64,000 nt of DNA from Roseiarcus sp963782255 (GCA_963782255.1 CAWAIS010000002.1:558001-622000), one strand, 5' to 3'. Positions 7,813 to 18,127 are shown, counted from the first letter of the stretch. A program made the numbers and translations. Notes: a model not told the origin generated them from the sequence alone.

Positions 7813-8850
7813 TCAGGCCGCCATTTTCTCCTTGAGAAGCCCCAGCCGCATCAGGCTCTCGGCGCTCGCGACGATCGCGTCCTCGCGTGAGCGAGGCGCC
7901 CAGCCGAGCACGCGGCGCGCCTTTTCGCCGGTGGCGTTCTTGGTCTTGCCGAGTTCGGGAACGATCTGTCGGACCATCGGGTCCGCGATTGACGCAATGC
8001 GCACGAGCCAGTTCGGCAATTCGCGGATCGGGACGCGGCGCGCGGCCGTCCCGAGGCGGGCCTTCAGCGTCAGCGCGATCTCGCGCAGGCTCATGAAGTC
8101 TCCGACGGTCGCAAGGAACCGCTCGCCCTTGGCGCGCGGATCGGTCATGGCGCGCAGATGCAAGTCCGCGACGTCGCGCACGTCGACCACGCCGAATCCG
8201 ATCCGCGGCAGGCCGGGCAGCGCGCCGTCCATCATGCGCTGGACTCCGATGATCGAGGTCGAAAGGTCGCGCCCGAGGGCCGGACCGAACACGCCAACCG
8301 GGTTGACGACCGCGAGTTCGAGGCCACCCTCCTTTGCGATGTAATCCCAGGCGGCGCGCTCGGCGAGTGTCTTCGACTTGGCGTAGGCCGACACGCCGTC
8401 GCTGGAAACGTCGGTCCAATTCGTCTCGTCGAAGGGCGCCGCCTGTTGTTTGTGGCCGTAGCCGATCGCGGCGAAGGACGAGGTCATGACGACCCGTCTG
8501 ACGCCGGCCGCCCGCGCCGCCTTCAGGACGCGCAGGGCGCCATCGCGGGCCGGGACGATGAGTTCGTTTTCGTCCTTCGGCGCAGCAAGCGGGAAGGGGG
8601 ACGCCACGTGCAACACGAAGTCGCAGCCCGCGACCGCCTCCGGCCAACCCGCGTCGCGCTCGAGATCGGCGGCCGCGAACGAGAGCCGGTTAAGCCCCTC
8701 CGCGCCCGCCATCGCCAAAATGCCGCGCACCTTCGGCTCGCGCGCAAGATTGCGGACGGTCGTGCGCACCTGATGGCCGGCGGCAAGCAATTGCAGGATG
8801 CAATGTCCGCCGATGAAGCCGGACCCGCCCGTGACCAGAACCAAGCTCAT
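7813..8850 (-). CDS. extended SDR, NAD(P)-dependent epimerase/aldehyde reductase type
   Basis: A 345-residue extended short-chain dehydrogenase. The NAD(P)-binding motif GGSGFIGGH starts at residue 8. The catalytic Tyr-Lys pair lies in YAKSKTLAE, preceded by the conserved Ser in VMTSSFAAIGYG. The overall pattern fits the dihydroflavonol-4-reductase-like branch that reduces aldehydes or ketones in bacteria. GGAGG, five bases before the ATG at 8850, fixes the start. Single gene; substrate unknown. Confidence 0.85.
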   Translation of the reverse strand: MSLVLVTGGSGFIGGHCILQLLAAGHQVRTTVRNLAREPKVRGILAMAGAEGLNRLSFAAADLERDAGWPEAVAGCDFVLHVASPFPLAAPKDENELIVPARDGALRVLKAARAAGVRRVVMTSSFAAIGYGHKQQAAPFDETNWTDVSSDGVSAYAKSKTLAERAAWDYIAKEGGLELAVVNPVGVFGPALGRDLSTSIIGVQRMMDGALPGLPRIGFGVVDVRDVADLHLRAMTDPRAKGERFLATVGDFMSLREIALTLKARLGTAARRVPIRELPNWLVRIASIADPMVRQIVPELGKTKNATGEKARRVLGWAPRSREDAIVASAESLMRLGLLKEKMAA

Positions 8851-9056
8851 GTGGCCTCCGATTATGCTTCGGCGCACACTATCCTTGATTCGGGCGTTGG
8901 GATGACGCCTACGTCCCGGAATGGGATACGGCCCCGAAGCCCACCATCATTTGCGGACCGCTTAGGCGCAGGGGCGCTTGTTCAAACTTGCGCGCTGGGG
9001 CAGTCTGAGACATCCGCCGGCAGGGCGGAAGGGAGATGCGCTAAGGGGATTCGAAT

Positions 9057-10505
9057 ATGATTGGTCGCTCGCTCGTCGCCGCAACCGCCTTGCTGACCAC
9101 GCTCGCGGTCCAGGCGTCCGCGTCCCCGCTCTACAGCGCGATCTACGCGTTCGGCGACAGTCTGTCGGACACGGGCAACCTTTTTGATTCTATTGGCCTG
9201 CCGGCCCCGCCCTACTCGAACGGCCGGTTCAGCAACGGGCCGGTCTGGGTCGAGGACCTGTCGCAAAAGGTCGGACTCGGTCCGGTGACGCCGAGCGTCG
9301 AGGGCGGAAACGACTATGCCTGGGGCGAGGCGACGACGGGTTACTCCGGCACGCTCAACCCAGCCGCGCCTGTGCCGACGCTCGCGGACCAGGTCGGGCA
9401 GTTCCTGGCCAAGGGCAGCGCGCCGCCGAGCGCGCTCTATACCTTCTCGATCGGCGCCGACGACCTTTTCCAAATTCTCGGGAATCCCAGCTTGACGCCA
9501 TCCCAGATCCAAGCCGACCTCATGGGCGCCGCCAACACGGTTGCGACAGAAGCGGGCGCACTCGAAAGCAGTGGCGCAAGGAAGCTCGTGCTGTTGGACG
9601 TGCCGAATCTTGGGCTTACGCCGGCGATCATGGCGAATGGTCCCGCCGCCGAAACCGCCGCAACCGCGCTCGCCTACACGTTCAACGGTCTTGTTCAGGC
9701 CGATCTTGCCGCCGATGACCCTGGGCTCACCGTCTATACGGTCGACGCCTTCGACATCCTCACCCAGATCGTAAACGATCCCAAGGCCTACGGGTTCACC
9801 TACGTCAACGAACCGTGCTGGACCGGGACCCCGGCCGGATATGCCGGTCCCGGTTCGCTTTGCTCCCTGCTCCCGGCCGTGCAAGACCAATACCTGTTCT
9901 GGGACGACGTCCACCCGACCGAGGCGGGGCACCTTCTTGTCGCGGATGCGGCCTATGCGCTGATCACGCCGGAGCCCTCGACCTGGGCGATGATGATCAT
10001 GGGCCTCGCAGGGACGGGCTTGGCGGCCATGCGCCGCGCCGGCAGGCCAAAGCGGCCGGCTGACCGCCCGTGCCAGCGCTCGCGATCAGCTCGCCTGATG
10101 CCCGCCGCTCAGCGGCACGAACGGGATGACCTTGCCGCCGAAGATGTCCGACCGCGAGACGGTGGTCACGCCGTCGGCGCCGGTCCTCTTGACCACCTTG
10201 AGAATGTGCTGCGCGCCGGGCGGCCCGATGGGGATGACCATGATTCCGCTCGGCTTCAGTTGCTGCAGGAGCGGCGGCGGAATGTGGTCGATGCCGCAGG
10301 TGACGATGATCTTGTCGAAGGGCGCCGCCTCCGGCCAGCCGTAATAGCCGTCGCCGCTCCGCGTCGCGATGTCGGCGTATTCGCGATAGCCCTTGGCGAT
10401 CAGCCGGTCGTAGACGCCGCGTGTGCGCTGGGCGAGTTCCGGGATGATCTCGATCGAATAGACGCGCGGGGTCAGGTAGGTCAGCAGCGCCGACTGGAAG
10501 CCTGA
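9057..10505 (+). CDS. SGNH/GDSL hydrolase with PEP-CTERM anchor; frame runs on past the anchor
   Basis: Secreted esterase/lipase-like protein of the GDSL family. Residues 1-23 are a signal peptide. Block I is FGDSLSDTGN with Ser35, and block V is DDVHPTEAGH near residue 285. The block III motif, normally GxND, reads GADD (133-136), so the oxyanion Asn is Asp. A PEP-CTERM sorting signal (PEPSTWAMMIMGLAG, then Arg/Lys-rich RRAGRPKR) appears near residue 305-330, where such proteins end. Yet this frame continues another 150 residues, antisense to the next gene. A one-base shift around 10025-10050 would instead stop at 10063. I take 9057 to about 10060 as the real gene and the rest as read-through from an indel, real or from sequencing. 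No exosortase is seen in the window. Confidence 0.75.
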   Translation: MIGRSLVAATALLTTLAVQASASPLYSAIYAFGDSLSDTGNLFDSIGLPAPPYSNGRFSNGPVWVEDLSQKVGLGPVTPSVEGGNDYAWGEATTGYSGTLNPAAPVPTLADQVGQFLAKGSAPPSALYTFSIGADDLFQILGNPSLTPSQIQADLMGAANTVATEAGALESSGARKLVLLDVPNLGLTPAIMANGPAAETAATALAYTFNGLVQADLAADDPGLTVYTVDAFDILTQIVNDPKAYGFTYVNEPCWTGTPAGYAGPGSLCSLLPAVQDQYLFWDDVHPTEAGHLLVADAAYALITPEPSTWAMMIMGLAGTGLAAMRRAGRPKRPADRPCQRSRSARLMPAAQRHERDDLAAEDVRPRDGGHAVGAGPLDHLENVLRAGRPDGDDHDSARLQLLQERRRNVVDAAGDDDLVEGRRLRPAVIAVAAPRRDVGVFAIALGDQPVVDAACALGEFRDDLDRIDARGQVGQQRRLEA

Positions 10506-10925
10506 GCCTGTGCCGATCTCAAGCACCTTGTCGCCGGGCCTGACGTCGAGCGCGCTCGTCATGCGGCTCATCGTGCCGGGCGGCGTGATGGTGACGCCGA
10601 AGCCGATGTCGAGATAATGCCCGACATAGGCGTTGTCGCGATCGCCGGGCAGGACGAATTCCTCGCGCGGCGTCAAGAGGAAGGCGCGTTTGTCGGACGC
10701 GGTCCAGAGGTCGTTGAAGGCGAGCACCTCGCGATAGCGGTCGAACCGCCGCTCGAGGTACTTGGGCTCCTCGCCGCGATTCGCCGCCGCCCAGGCGACG
10801 AACTCGGCCTTGTTGTTCAAAGGCGGCCACATGTCGCCGCGGAACGGCCTGGGTCCCTCGGCATGGGCCGGAAAGACCGCGGCGACGCTCGCCGCCGCGC
10901 CGATGAGAAACTCGCGTCTCAGCAT
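10086..10925 (-). CDS. exported protein-L-isoaspartate O-methyltransferase-like protein
   Basis: A 279-residue SAM-dependent methyltransferase of the PCMT family. The SAM motif VLEIGTGSGFQSALL lies near residues 144-158, and later segments (DGYYGWPEAAPFDKIIVTCGIDHIPPPLLQQLKPSGIM, split by family blocks) follow PCMT order. Unlike the usual cytosolic repair enzyme, it begins MLRREFLIGAAASVAAVFPAHA, a twin-Arg-like signal peptide, so it should act in the periplasm or at the membrane. PCMT enzymes repair isoaspartyl residues; a SAM supply outside the cytoplasm is not known, so the role is unclear. It converges with the SGNH hydrolase gene. Confidence 0.8.
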   Translation of the reverse strand: MLRREFLIGAAASVAAVFPAHAEGPRPFRGDMWPPLNNKAEFVAWAAANRGEEPKYLERRFDRYREVLAFNDLWTASDKRAFLLTPREEFVLPGDRDNAYVGHYLDIGFGVTITPPGTMSRMTSALDVRPGDKVLEIGTGSGFQSALLTYLTPRVYSIEIIPELAQRTRGVYDRLIAKGYREYADIATRSGDGYYGWPEAAPFDKIIVTCGIDHIPPPLLQQLKPSGIMVIPIGPPGAQHILKVVKRTGADGVTTVSRSDIFGGKVIPFVPLSGGHQAS

Positions 10926-11004
10926 TCCAAAAAACCCTTCGCTGCCGCGCCGCTCGTCGATTGAGCGCGCGAGCCGCCCTTATAAGAGCCTCGCCGCAAT
11001 CGCG

Positions 11005-11808
11005 CTATCGCCTAAGCTCCAGGCCAAGAAAATCGCTGAGCTCGGCCTTGGAGCGCCCGGCCGCGCCGCGGTCGTATTTGAGCAGCATGCCCAGCACGCG
11101 CCTGCCGTTTCCGAATTCCGGGGCGTCGAAACCGTGCGCCGCTCCGGGATAGACGACAAGCCTGACGTGGTCGGATTGCCCGCCCGCCAGACGTTCGCAA
11201 TCCGCGGCGGGCGTGACTTCGTCCGCCCCCCCGACCACGATCAGCGTCGGCATCTCCATCCGCGCGCCAGACTGATTCGCGCAAGGGGGATAGAAGGCGG
11301 CGGTGGCCCGGAATCTCGCCCCATCAGGCGCGGCGAAAGCGGAGGCGAGCCGGCCCGAGGCGATCGTCAGCGCGGTATCGGCCCCTTGCGAGTAGCCGAC
11401 CGCGGCGATTCGCGACGCATCGACATATGGGAGCTTCGACAGGAACGCCAGCGCCCCATAGGCGTCGGCCACGCCCTCGGGGAAGTCGACCGTGCAGGTT
11501 TCTTTCAGCCGTCGCGGCGCGAAATCGTCGACGAAAAGCGCGACATAGCCCCACGCCGCGATCTCGCTTTCGATCGCGGAGCGGTTCGCCGGAAGGCCGA
11601 GGCAATTGTGCAGGAGCACGACGGCTGGGAAAGGACCCTTTCCCGCAGGCTTTGCAAGGTAGCCCCGAATGCCGGCTTGTGCCGGCGCGGCCTGATCGAG
11701 CCGCGGCGCCGCGCGAAATTTCACGAGCTCGTCAGCCGCCGCCGGCGCGAAAGCCGCAAGCGCGAGCAGCGCGGCTGTCGCGAAACGCCTGCAAGAAGAA
11801 CCGCGCAT
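11005..11808 (-). CDS. exported dienelactone hydrolase family protein
   Basis: An alpha/beta hydrolase (267 aa) of the dienelactone hydrolase family with a signal peptide at residues 1-25 (ATAALLALAAFAPAAA). The nucleophile elbow is GYSQGAD, with Ser in place of the Cys used by classical dienelactone hydrolase. The acid lies in VVGGADEVTP and the His in GAAHGFD. The ATG at 11808 is used; a TTG at 11829 would add seven residues and is less likely. Its natural substrate is not evident. It is followed, after a short gap, by the minus-strand methyltransferase gene but with separate spacing. Confidence 0.82.
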   Translation of the reverse strand: MRGSSCRRFATAALLALAAFAPAAADELVKFRAAPRLDQAAPAQAGIRGYLAKPAGKGPFPAVVLLHNCLGLPANRSAIESEIAAWGYVALFVDDFAPRRLKETCTVDFPEGVADAYGALAFLSKLPYVDASRIAAVGYSQGADTALTIASGRLASAFAAPDGARFRATAAFYPPCANQSGARMEMPTLIVVGGADEVTPAADCERLAGGQSDHVRLVVYPGAAHGFDAPEFGNGRRVLGMLLKYDRGAAGRSKAELSDFLGLELRR

Positions 11809-11904
11809 AGGCCTCGCCGACCTTCGCAAATTGGGGGCGGCAAGATGGCGAACGAGGCGCCGGTCGTCAAACGCCGGCGCCCGAGTGACGAGGCGAGCCC
11901 GCCT

Positions 11905-12974
11905 CTACTCCGCCGCCGCTGCCTCGAGCACGGGGTAGTCCGTGTAGCCGTCTGGTCCGTCGCTGTAGAAGGTCTGCGCGTTCCACGGGTTGAGCGGCGC
12001 ATTCAAGGCGAAACGGCGCGGCAGGTCGGGATTGGCGAGGAACAGCTTGCCGAAGGCGACTGCGTCCGCTTCGCCCGCGGCGAGAACGTCTTCCGCCGCC
12101 TCGCGCGTAAAACCCTCGTTGGCGACATAGACGCCGCCGAACGCCGCCTTGAGCTGAGGCCCGAGCCGCGGCGCCTTCGTAAACTCGCGCGCGCAGAGGA
12201 AGGCGGTTTTCCGCTTGCCGAGCTCGCGCGCAACATAGCCGAAGGTCGCGGGAAGATCGCTGTCGCCCATGTCGTGCGCATCGCCGCGCGGCGCGAGATG
12301 CATGCCGACCCGGCCGGCGCCCCACACCGAGACGACCGCGTCGGTCACTTCGAGCATGAGACGGGCGCGGTTCTCGACGGAGCCGCCGTAAGCATCGGTC
12401 CGCTTGTTGCTGCCGTCCTGCAGGAACTGGTCGAGGAGATAGCCGTTCGCGCCGTGGATCTCGACCCCGTCGAAGCCGGCGGCCTTGGCGTTCTCGCCCC
12501 CTTCCGAAAGGACTCGACGACGCCGGGAATCTCCTGCGTTTCGAGCGCGCGTGGGACGACGAAGGGCCGCTCGGGACGCACGAGGCTGACGTGACCCTTC
12601 GGCGCGATCGCGCTCGGCGCCACAGGCAGCGCGCCGTCGTGATAGATCGGATCGGAAATGCGCCCGACGTGCCAGAGCTGGAGCAACATGCGCCCGCCCG
12701 CCGCGTGCACGCCCTTCGTTATCTTCCGCCAGCCCTCGACCTGCTCGTCCGACCAGATTCCCGGCGTGTGCGGATAGCCGACGCCCATCGGCGCAACCGA
12801 GGTCGCCTCGGAGAAGATGAGGCCGGCGGACGCGCGCTGCACGTAATAGTCGCGCATCATCGCGTTGGGCACGCGGCCCGGCCCGCTCGAGCGGTTGCGC
12901 GTGAGCGGCGCCAGAAAAATGCGATTGGGAACCGCGATGTCGCCGAGCTTCAGCGGGTCGAACAGGGTGGGCAT
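11905..12974 (-). pseudogene. NADH:flavin oxidoreductase (old yellow enzyme / alkene reductase), frameshifted
   Basis: Old-yellow-enzyme family FMN oxidoreductase, which reduces activated alkenes or nitro esters. The N-terminal frame (from MPTLFDPLKLGDIAVPNRIFLAP) is intact to about residue 160 and the C-terminal part is in another frame (12357 to 11905: GRVGMHLAPRGDAHD ... FGKLFLANPDLPRRF). The break is a run of five C on the plus strand at 12497-12501. One more base there would restore the expected KGGENAKAAGFDGVEIHGANGY. Because the error sits in a homopolymer and both halves are well conserved, it is either a recent inactivation or a sequencing error. The start is the ATG at 12974, with GGAG ten bases upstream. 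Confidence 0.8.
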
Positions 12975-13165
12975 GAGGGTCAATCTCCGAGTGAGCCGAG
13001 GCGCGACGGCGCCGATAAATGGACGCAATGCTACGCAGTCAGCCCGAACCAGGGAGCGGAGAGCCGTTCCTCGGCCGGCGGGCGGGGATTTGCACGCTGT
13101 ATGATAGTTTATTACTTTAATAGATAAGCTGGCTGCGTGGTTTGTCAACGGGCCGCCCCTTGCCG

Positions 13166-13723
13166 TTATCGCCGAGGGCTGTTGTCGGGGTCCTTGGGAT
13201 ACGTCAGCGTTTCGCTCGGGCCGAGGCGGGCCGCGGGCGTCAGGCGCGCCGGCTCGATGGCGCCGGGCCCGAGAATGTGGAAAACCTCCTCGCCCGCGGC
13301 GATGAGGTAATCCGCGATGATGCGCCGATGGCATCGCCACCATAGGGTTTCGGCGCACATGACGGTTGACCGCGCGCTTTTGCCCAAAGCGCGCAAGGCG
13401 CGGAGGCCCGAGCGGAAGTCTTCGCCCATGGCGTAATCGGCGTAATTGTGAAAGCTCGCCAGCTCCCAGAACGCGTTGATCTCTGGCGAAACGTCGCGCT
13501 GAATTCCGCGCAAGCCCCCGAGCGAGGCCAGATGCTGATAGTCGATCTGGAATGGAGCGAGCGAGGCAGGAAGGGCGTCACGGTTGAACTGCGGGTTCAT
13601 CCGCGAGCGCGGCACGGTCCGCACGTCGACGACCAGCTTGACATCCGCTTCCTGCAACAGCGCCACGAACGCTTCGGTCGAGCGCGTGGAATGGCCGATG
13701 GTGAAGAACGGGTTTGCCGTCAT
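13166..13723 (-). CDS. DUF488 family protein
   Basis: A 185-residue protein with the DUF488 pattern: an opening FFTIGHSTRSTEAFVALL, then LVVDVRTVPRSRMNPQFN, and a later VMCAETLWWRCHRRIIADYL containing the conserved Cys/Trp/His cluster. The family is widespread and uncharacterised; structures suggest a small alpha/beta fold with possible nucleic-acid or metal links, not established. It lies divergent from the UPF0158 gene with a 144-bp gap and does not appear to be in an operon. Confidence 0.82.
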   Translation of the reverse strand: MTANPFFTIGHSTRSTEAFVALLQEADVKLVVDVRTVPRSRMNPQFNRDALPASLAPFQIDYQHLASLGGLRGIQRDVSPEINAFWELASFHNYADYAMGEDFRSGLRALRALGKSARSTVMCAETLWWRCHRRIIADYLIAAGEEVFHILGPGAIEPARLTPAARLGPSETLTYPKDPDNSPRR

Positions 13724-13867
13724 AATCTCAAAATTGGCGCCTAACGTCGATCGGGCAAGTGGGCGCCCTTATGCGGAGATTCCCGGGGCTCGCCTTGAGG
13801 GTTCTCGACGGGGGTCGAGACTTGTCGCCTTAATGCCGCCAGCTTCGGAGCTTGGAGCGGAAGTCCC

Positions 13868-14287
13868 ATGCCGGTCGCCTTCAGCGAACTGCTCGACGCG
13901 TTCGAATTCATCAGCTCGGACCCGATGTTTGGAAATTCGGCCCGGGTGAACCGGGAGACCGGGACGGTCCACTGGCATAGCGACTGCGACTCGGAACTCT
14001 TCGAGGACCCCGAGGACATCGACGATGGCAAGAAATATGTCGAGCTTCCCAGTCCGCGCGACCTCGATCTCGGCAGGCCGCTCGTGATGAGCTTTGCGGC
14101 CGACGAGCTGAATGATCGCTACGACGAGATCGCCGACATCTTCTCCCGCAAGGGCGCCTATCGCCGCTTCAAGGATTTCCTCATCCGCGTCGGCGCCCTC
14201 GAGCGCTGGTACGCCTACGAAAGCGAGGCGAAGGAGAAGGCGCTGCGCGCGTGGTGCGCGGAGAACAGGATCGAGGTCGAGGGGTAG
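13868..14287 (+). CDS. UPF0158 family protein
   Basis: An acidic 139-residue protein of the UPF0158 family, with the conserved pattern DAFEFISSD, WHSD, YVELPSPRDLDLGR and an FSRKGAYRRFKDFL block. Its function is unknown. It has no signal peptide or membrane helix, so it should be cytoplasmic. It is a single gene followed immediately by a palindromic intergenic repeat that may serve as its transcription end. Confidence 0.8.
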   Translation: MPVAFSELLDAFEFISSDPMFGNSARVNRETGTVHWHSDCDSELFEDPEDIDDGKKYVELPSPRDLDLGRPLVMSFAADELNDRYDEIADIFSRKGAYRRFKDFLIRVGALERWYAYESEAKEKALRAWCAENRIEVEG

Positions 14288-14291
14288 GCCC

Positions 14292-14372
14292 TGTCATTCC
14301 CGCGAACGCAGGAATCCAGAACGCCGCGCGACAAGACCGTCGGCTCTGGATGCCCGCGCACGCGGGCATGAC
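14292..14372. repeat. REP-like palindromic intergenic repeat
   Basis: An imperfect inverted repeat of about 80 bp. The left arm is CATTCCCGCGAACGCAGG followed by AATCCAGA. The right arm, TCTGGATGCCCGCGCACGCGGGCATG, carries its complement and an inner hairpin. This matches a class of repeats common between proteobacterial genes. It occupies part of the 356-bp gap between the UPF0158 gene and the HNH gene. The rest (14373-14643) is GC-rich with several small hairpins and no gene I can support. Confidence 0.7.
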
Positions 14373-14643
14373 ACCCGGGACGCAAGGCGCCCTGGGCGCG
14401 TGCCCGCATCGGCCCGGCGCCGTCAAGCGCCGTCGGCGGTGCTCCGCTTCGCTCCGCCCCTCCGGGTGACTGCGCCGGTCCGACGCGGCGTGTTGCAGCC
14501 ATGATCTTTGCTGCGCGGACCCGGCCAGAAGGCCGGGCCGGTCAGCAAAGACCATGGCGGACAAAGGCCTGAGCCGCGCGGAGGGGTCAAGGCTCGCCGA
14601 AGGCGACCCGCGAAGCGGGCTCGGCCTTGACGCCGAGCACGGG

Positions 14644-15558
14644 TCAGGCAGAGCCAAGCGGCGCGACAGAATTGGTTTCGGACATTGGAAGATCACTCTT
14701 CCCGATGTTACACCGTTCGCAGAGCGTTTGGAGGTTCTCGAGCGTCGTCTCTCCACCTTGGCTCCACGGCACAACGTGGTCGACATGCAGAACAACTCCA
14801 GGTTCAGTTGCCGGGGAGCATCCGCATGCACGACAACTGAACCGATCCCGACGGTTTACGAGGAACCGCAACCTCCACCCCGGATCGCGTGTTGTCCGGA
14901 GCTTTGTTGGCGCGGCGGGAGTTACAGGCTCCTTGCGATTTTCACTATCAATGCTGACATCAACAACAGACGGGGCTGACTCGTTCGCAGCTGCAACAAA
15001 TGCTTCAAGCGCCTTTCGCCAGGACCCGAATCGCCGCACGTACGTGTGCTCTGAAAACTTCGAGAGCGGCGCACGAAAATCGGCTTGTTTTGGCTGCCTG
15101 CCAACTGTCTCCCACACAGATGCCATGTTGCCAAGCAACTCGTCATCGGTCACCTTCCGATACCACTGCGGCGAGGCACTTAACCCTGCCGTTTCGAGCG
15201 CATCGGTCCATGATCCAAGAGCACGCGCCACCGTATCGTGAGCAAAGTGTCCAAGGCGGTCGTAATCTTTAGTGGTTAGGACCCTGCTGCCAATCAATCC
15301 AGCAACGCGCCTTATGTCGGCTAACAACTCCTCTCGCGGAACTGCGACGCGCTTCCGCACCGTGAGTCCAAACTCGAGCAGAGCAGCGTTCCAAGTCCCG
15401 AATCGGTTCTGCATTGTGGCCGAGCAGAAGCGACCTAGTTCGTTGTACTCGTCCTTACTCAAGGATAACTTGCCGAGCCGTGCAGCGACGCGGCGCAAGT
15501 CCTCAAGAAGAACGTCATCCGGGCAATTGCGATTGTCGAGTTCAAGTTCGTATTTCAT
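14644..15558 (-). CDS. HNH endonuclease with three homing-endonuclease-associated repeats
   Basis: A 304-residue protein. Three tandem repeats of about 55 residues (roughly 12-66, 73-127 and 137-190) share the pattern LL-D-RRVA---G---L---Y--LG-F---T---R-GSW--AL---GL, as in the homing endonuclease-associated repeat family (HNH_repeat), likely a DNA-reading module. The C-terminal HNH nuclease (about 225-290) shows CRACGCS, HVDHVVPWSQGGET, NLQTLCERCN, with all metal and zinc ligands present. GC content is visibly lower than that of its neighbours, which suggests recent acquisition. It follows ureC at 67 bp, where urease accessory genes are often found. No intron or intein is seen around it, so it looks free-standing. 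The target is unknown. Confidence 0.82.
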   Translation of the reverse strand: MKYELELDNRNCPDDVLLEDLRRVAARLGKLSLSKDEYNELGRFCSATMQNRFGTWNAALLEFGLTVRKRVAVPREELLADIRRVAGLIGSRVLTTKDYDRLGHFAHDTVARALGSWTDALETAGLSASPQWYRKVTDDELLGNMASVWETVGRQPKQADFRAPLSKFSEHTYVRRFGSWRKALEAFVAAANESAPSVVDVSIDSENRKEPVTPAAPTKLRTTRDPGWRLRFLVNRRDRFSCRACGCSPATEPGVVLHVDHVVPWSQGGETTLENLQTLCERCNIGKSDLPMSETNSVAPLGSA

Positions 15559-15625
15559 CTGGTTCAGTTCGGTTTGCAGCGATAGCCCGTCAAATCGCGG
15601 TTTGAAACCTTTGCGGATCGCCCCC

Positions 15626-17338
<1,713 letters not shown>

Positions 17339-17346
17339 GGGTTTGC

Positions 17347-17742
17347 TCACGGCACGGGAGAGAAGGAAGCGGAGTCGAGCGCGGCGACGTCGAACGTGGC
17401 GGTCGAGACGCAACCCAGCTCGGCGTTGATCTCGGCGAGAAAGTAGTCGGGGAAATCGGCCTTGCCGGTGCGGTAAGCGGAAAGCGCGCCCCGCGCGGCG
17501 CGGCGGAAAGGGATTTCGAGGTCGTCCATGGACAGAACCCCCTCGACGAGATGCGCGACTTCGGGCCGCTTCTTCTTGTAGGTTCTCGCGAGCGTCCAGG
17601 CGAATTCGGCAAGGACGACCGGATTGACGAGGCAGGCCTCGTCTGCCGCCGCTGCATCGACGAAGCGGCGCGCGCGCTCGCTCTGCGAAGGGTCGTCCTC
17701 CACGAAGAGGCGCAACAGGACGTTCGTGTCGAGGCCGATCAT
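17347..17742 (-). CDS. vapC: PIN-domain toxin, VapC type (module 1, next to ureC)
   Basis: A 131-residue PIN-domain ribonuclease-like toxin. Acidic catalytic positions are all present: Asp4 in GLDTNVLLRLF, Glu in VVLAEFAWTL (about 44), and Asp in GKADFPDYFLAEI and ATFDVAALD. It overlaps its antitoxin gene by four bases. Its stop sits nine bases before the ureC ATG and overlaps an alternative ureC GTG start. Such toxins usually cut tRNA or rRNA when the antitoxin is lost. Placement inside the urease operon is unusual. Confidence 0.87.
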   Translation of the reverse strand: MIGLDTNVLLRLFVEDDPSQSERARRFVDAAAADEACLVNPVVLAEFAWTLARTYKKKRPEVAHLVEGVLSMDDLEIPFRRAARGALSAYRTGKADFPDYFLAEINAELGCVSTATFDVAALDSASFSPVP

Positions 17743-18044
17743 CCGCCACGGCTTCTTCGGTCGCGCTCCTCCATGGCGAGCGTGATCGCTTCGTCGATCG
17801 CCTTGTCGAGATCGACGCCCCCCTCGCCGGCGCGAAACGCATTCGCTCGGGCGAAGTCGACGATCCGGCGCCGCTTGCGCGCTTCGAGGCGGATCGACCC
17901 GTCCGACGCCCGCACAAACCGGAGCCGGTCGCCGGGAGAGACGCCGAGCGCCTTGCGTAATTCGTTGGGCACTGTGATCTGGCCCTTGCTGGTGACGGTG
18001 GCCTCCCCGAAATCATGCTCGACAGCGGCTCGTCTGGCGGTCAC
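17739..18044 (-). CDS. AbrB/MazE-type antitoxin (module 1)
   Basis: A 101-residue antitoxin with an N-terminal SpoVT/AbrB swapped-hairpin DNA-binding domain (ATVTSKGQITVPNELRKALGVSPGD, about residues 14-38) and an acidic/basic C-terminal tail that would wrap the toxin. It overlaps the downstream PIN toxin gene (ATGA). An inverted repeat CCTTAC-N10-GTAAGG lies 19 bp upstream and is the likely autoregulatory operator. The N-terminal 13 residues are extra relative to module 2. Confidence 0.85.
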   Translation of the reverse strand: MTARRAAVEHDFGEATVTSKGQITVPNELRKALGVSPGDRLRFVRASDGSIRLEARKRRRIVDFARANAFRAGEGGVDLDKAIDEAITLAMEERDRRSRGG

Positions 18045-18063
18045 GGAGGCGCTCCACTCTGGT

Positions 18064-18085
18064 CCTTACTCCTAAGAAGGTAAGG
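18064..18085 (-). promoter_or_regulatory. putative operator of toxin-antitoxin module 1
   Basis: Inverted repeat CCTTAC-N10-GTAAGG just upstream of the module 1 antitoxin. Nearly the same site lies upstream of module 2 (19165-19187, N11). AbrB-type antitoxins bind palindromes at their own promoters, so these are the best candidates for shared operators. The function is inferred. Confidence 0.6.
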
Positions 18086-18127
18086 ATGAGACCGGCGTAA
18101 GGCAAGCGCGCGGTCCACGTCACCCAT

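Noticed and set aside
9057..10063. Exosortase or EPS cluster expected for a PEP-CTERM protein
   Set aside because: No exosortase-like gene in the window; the membrane protein at 22498-23754 looks more like an O-antigen ligase type.
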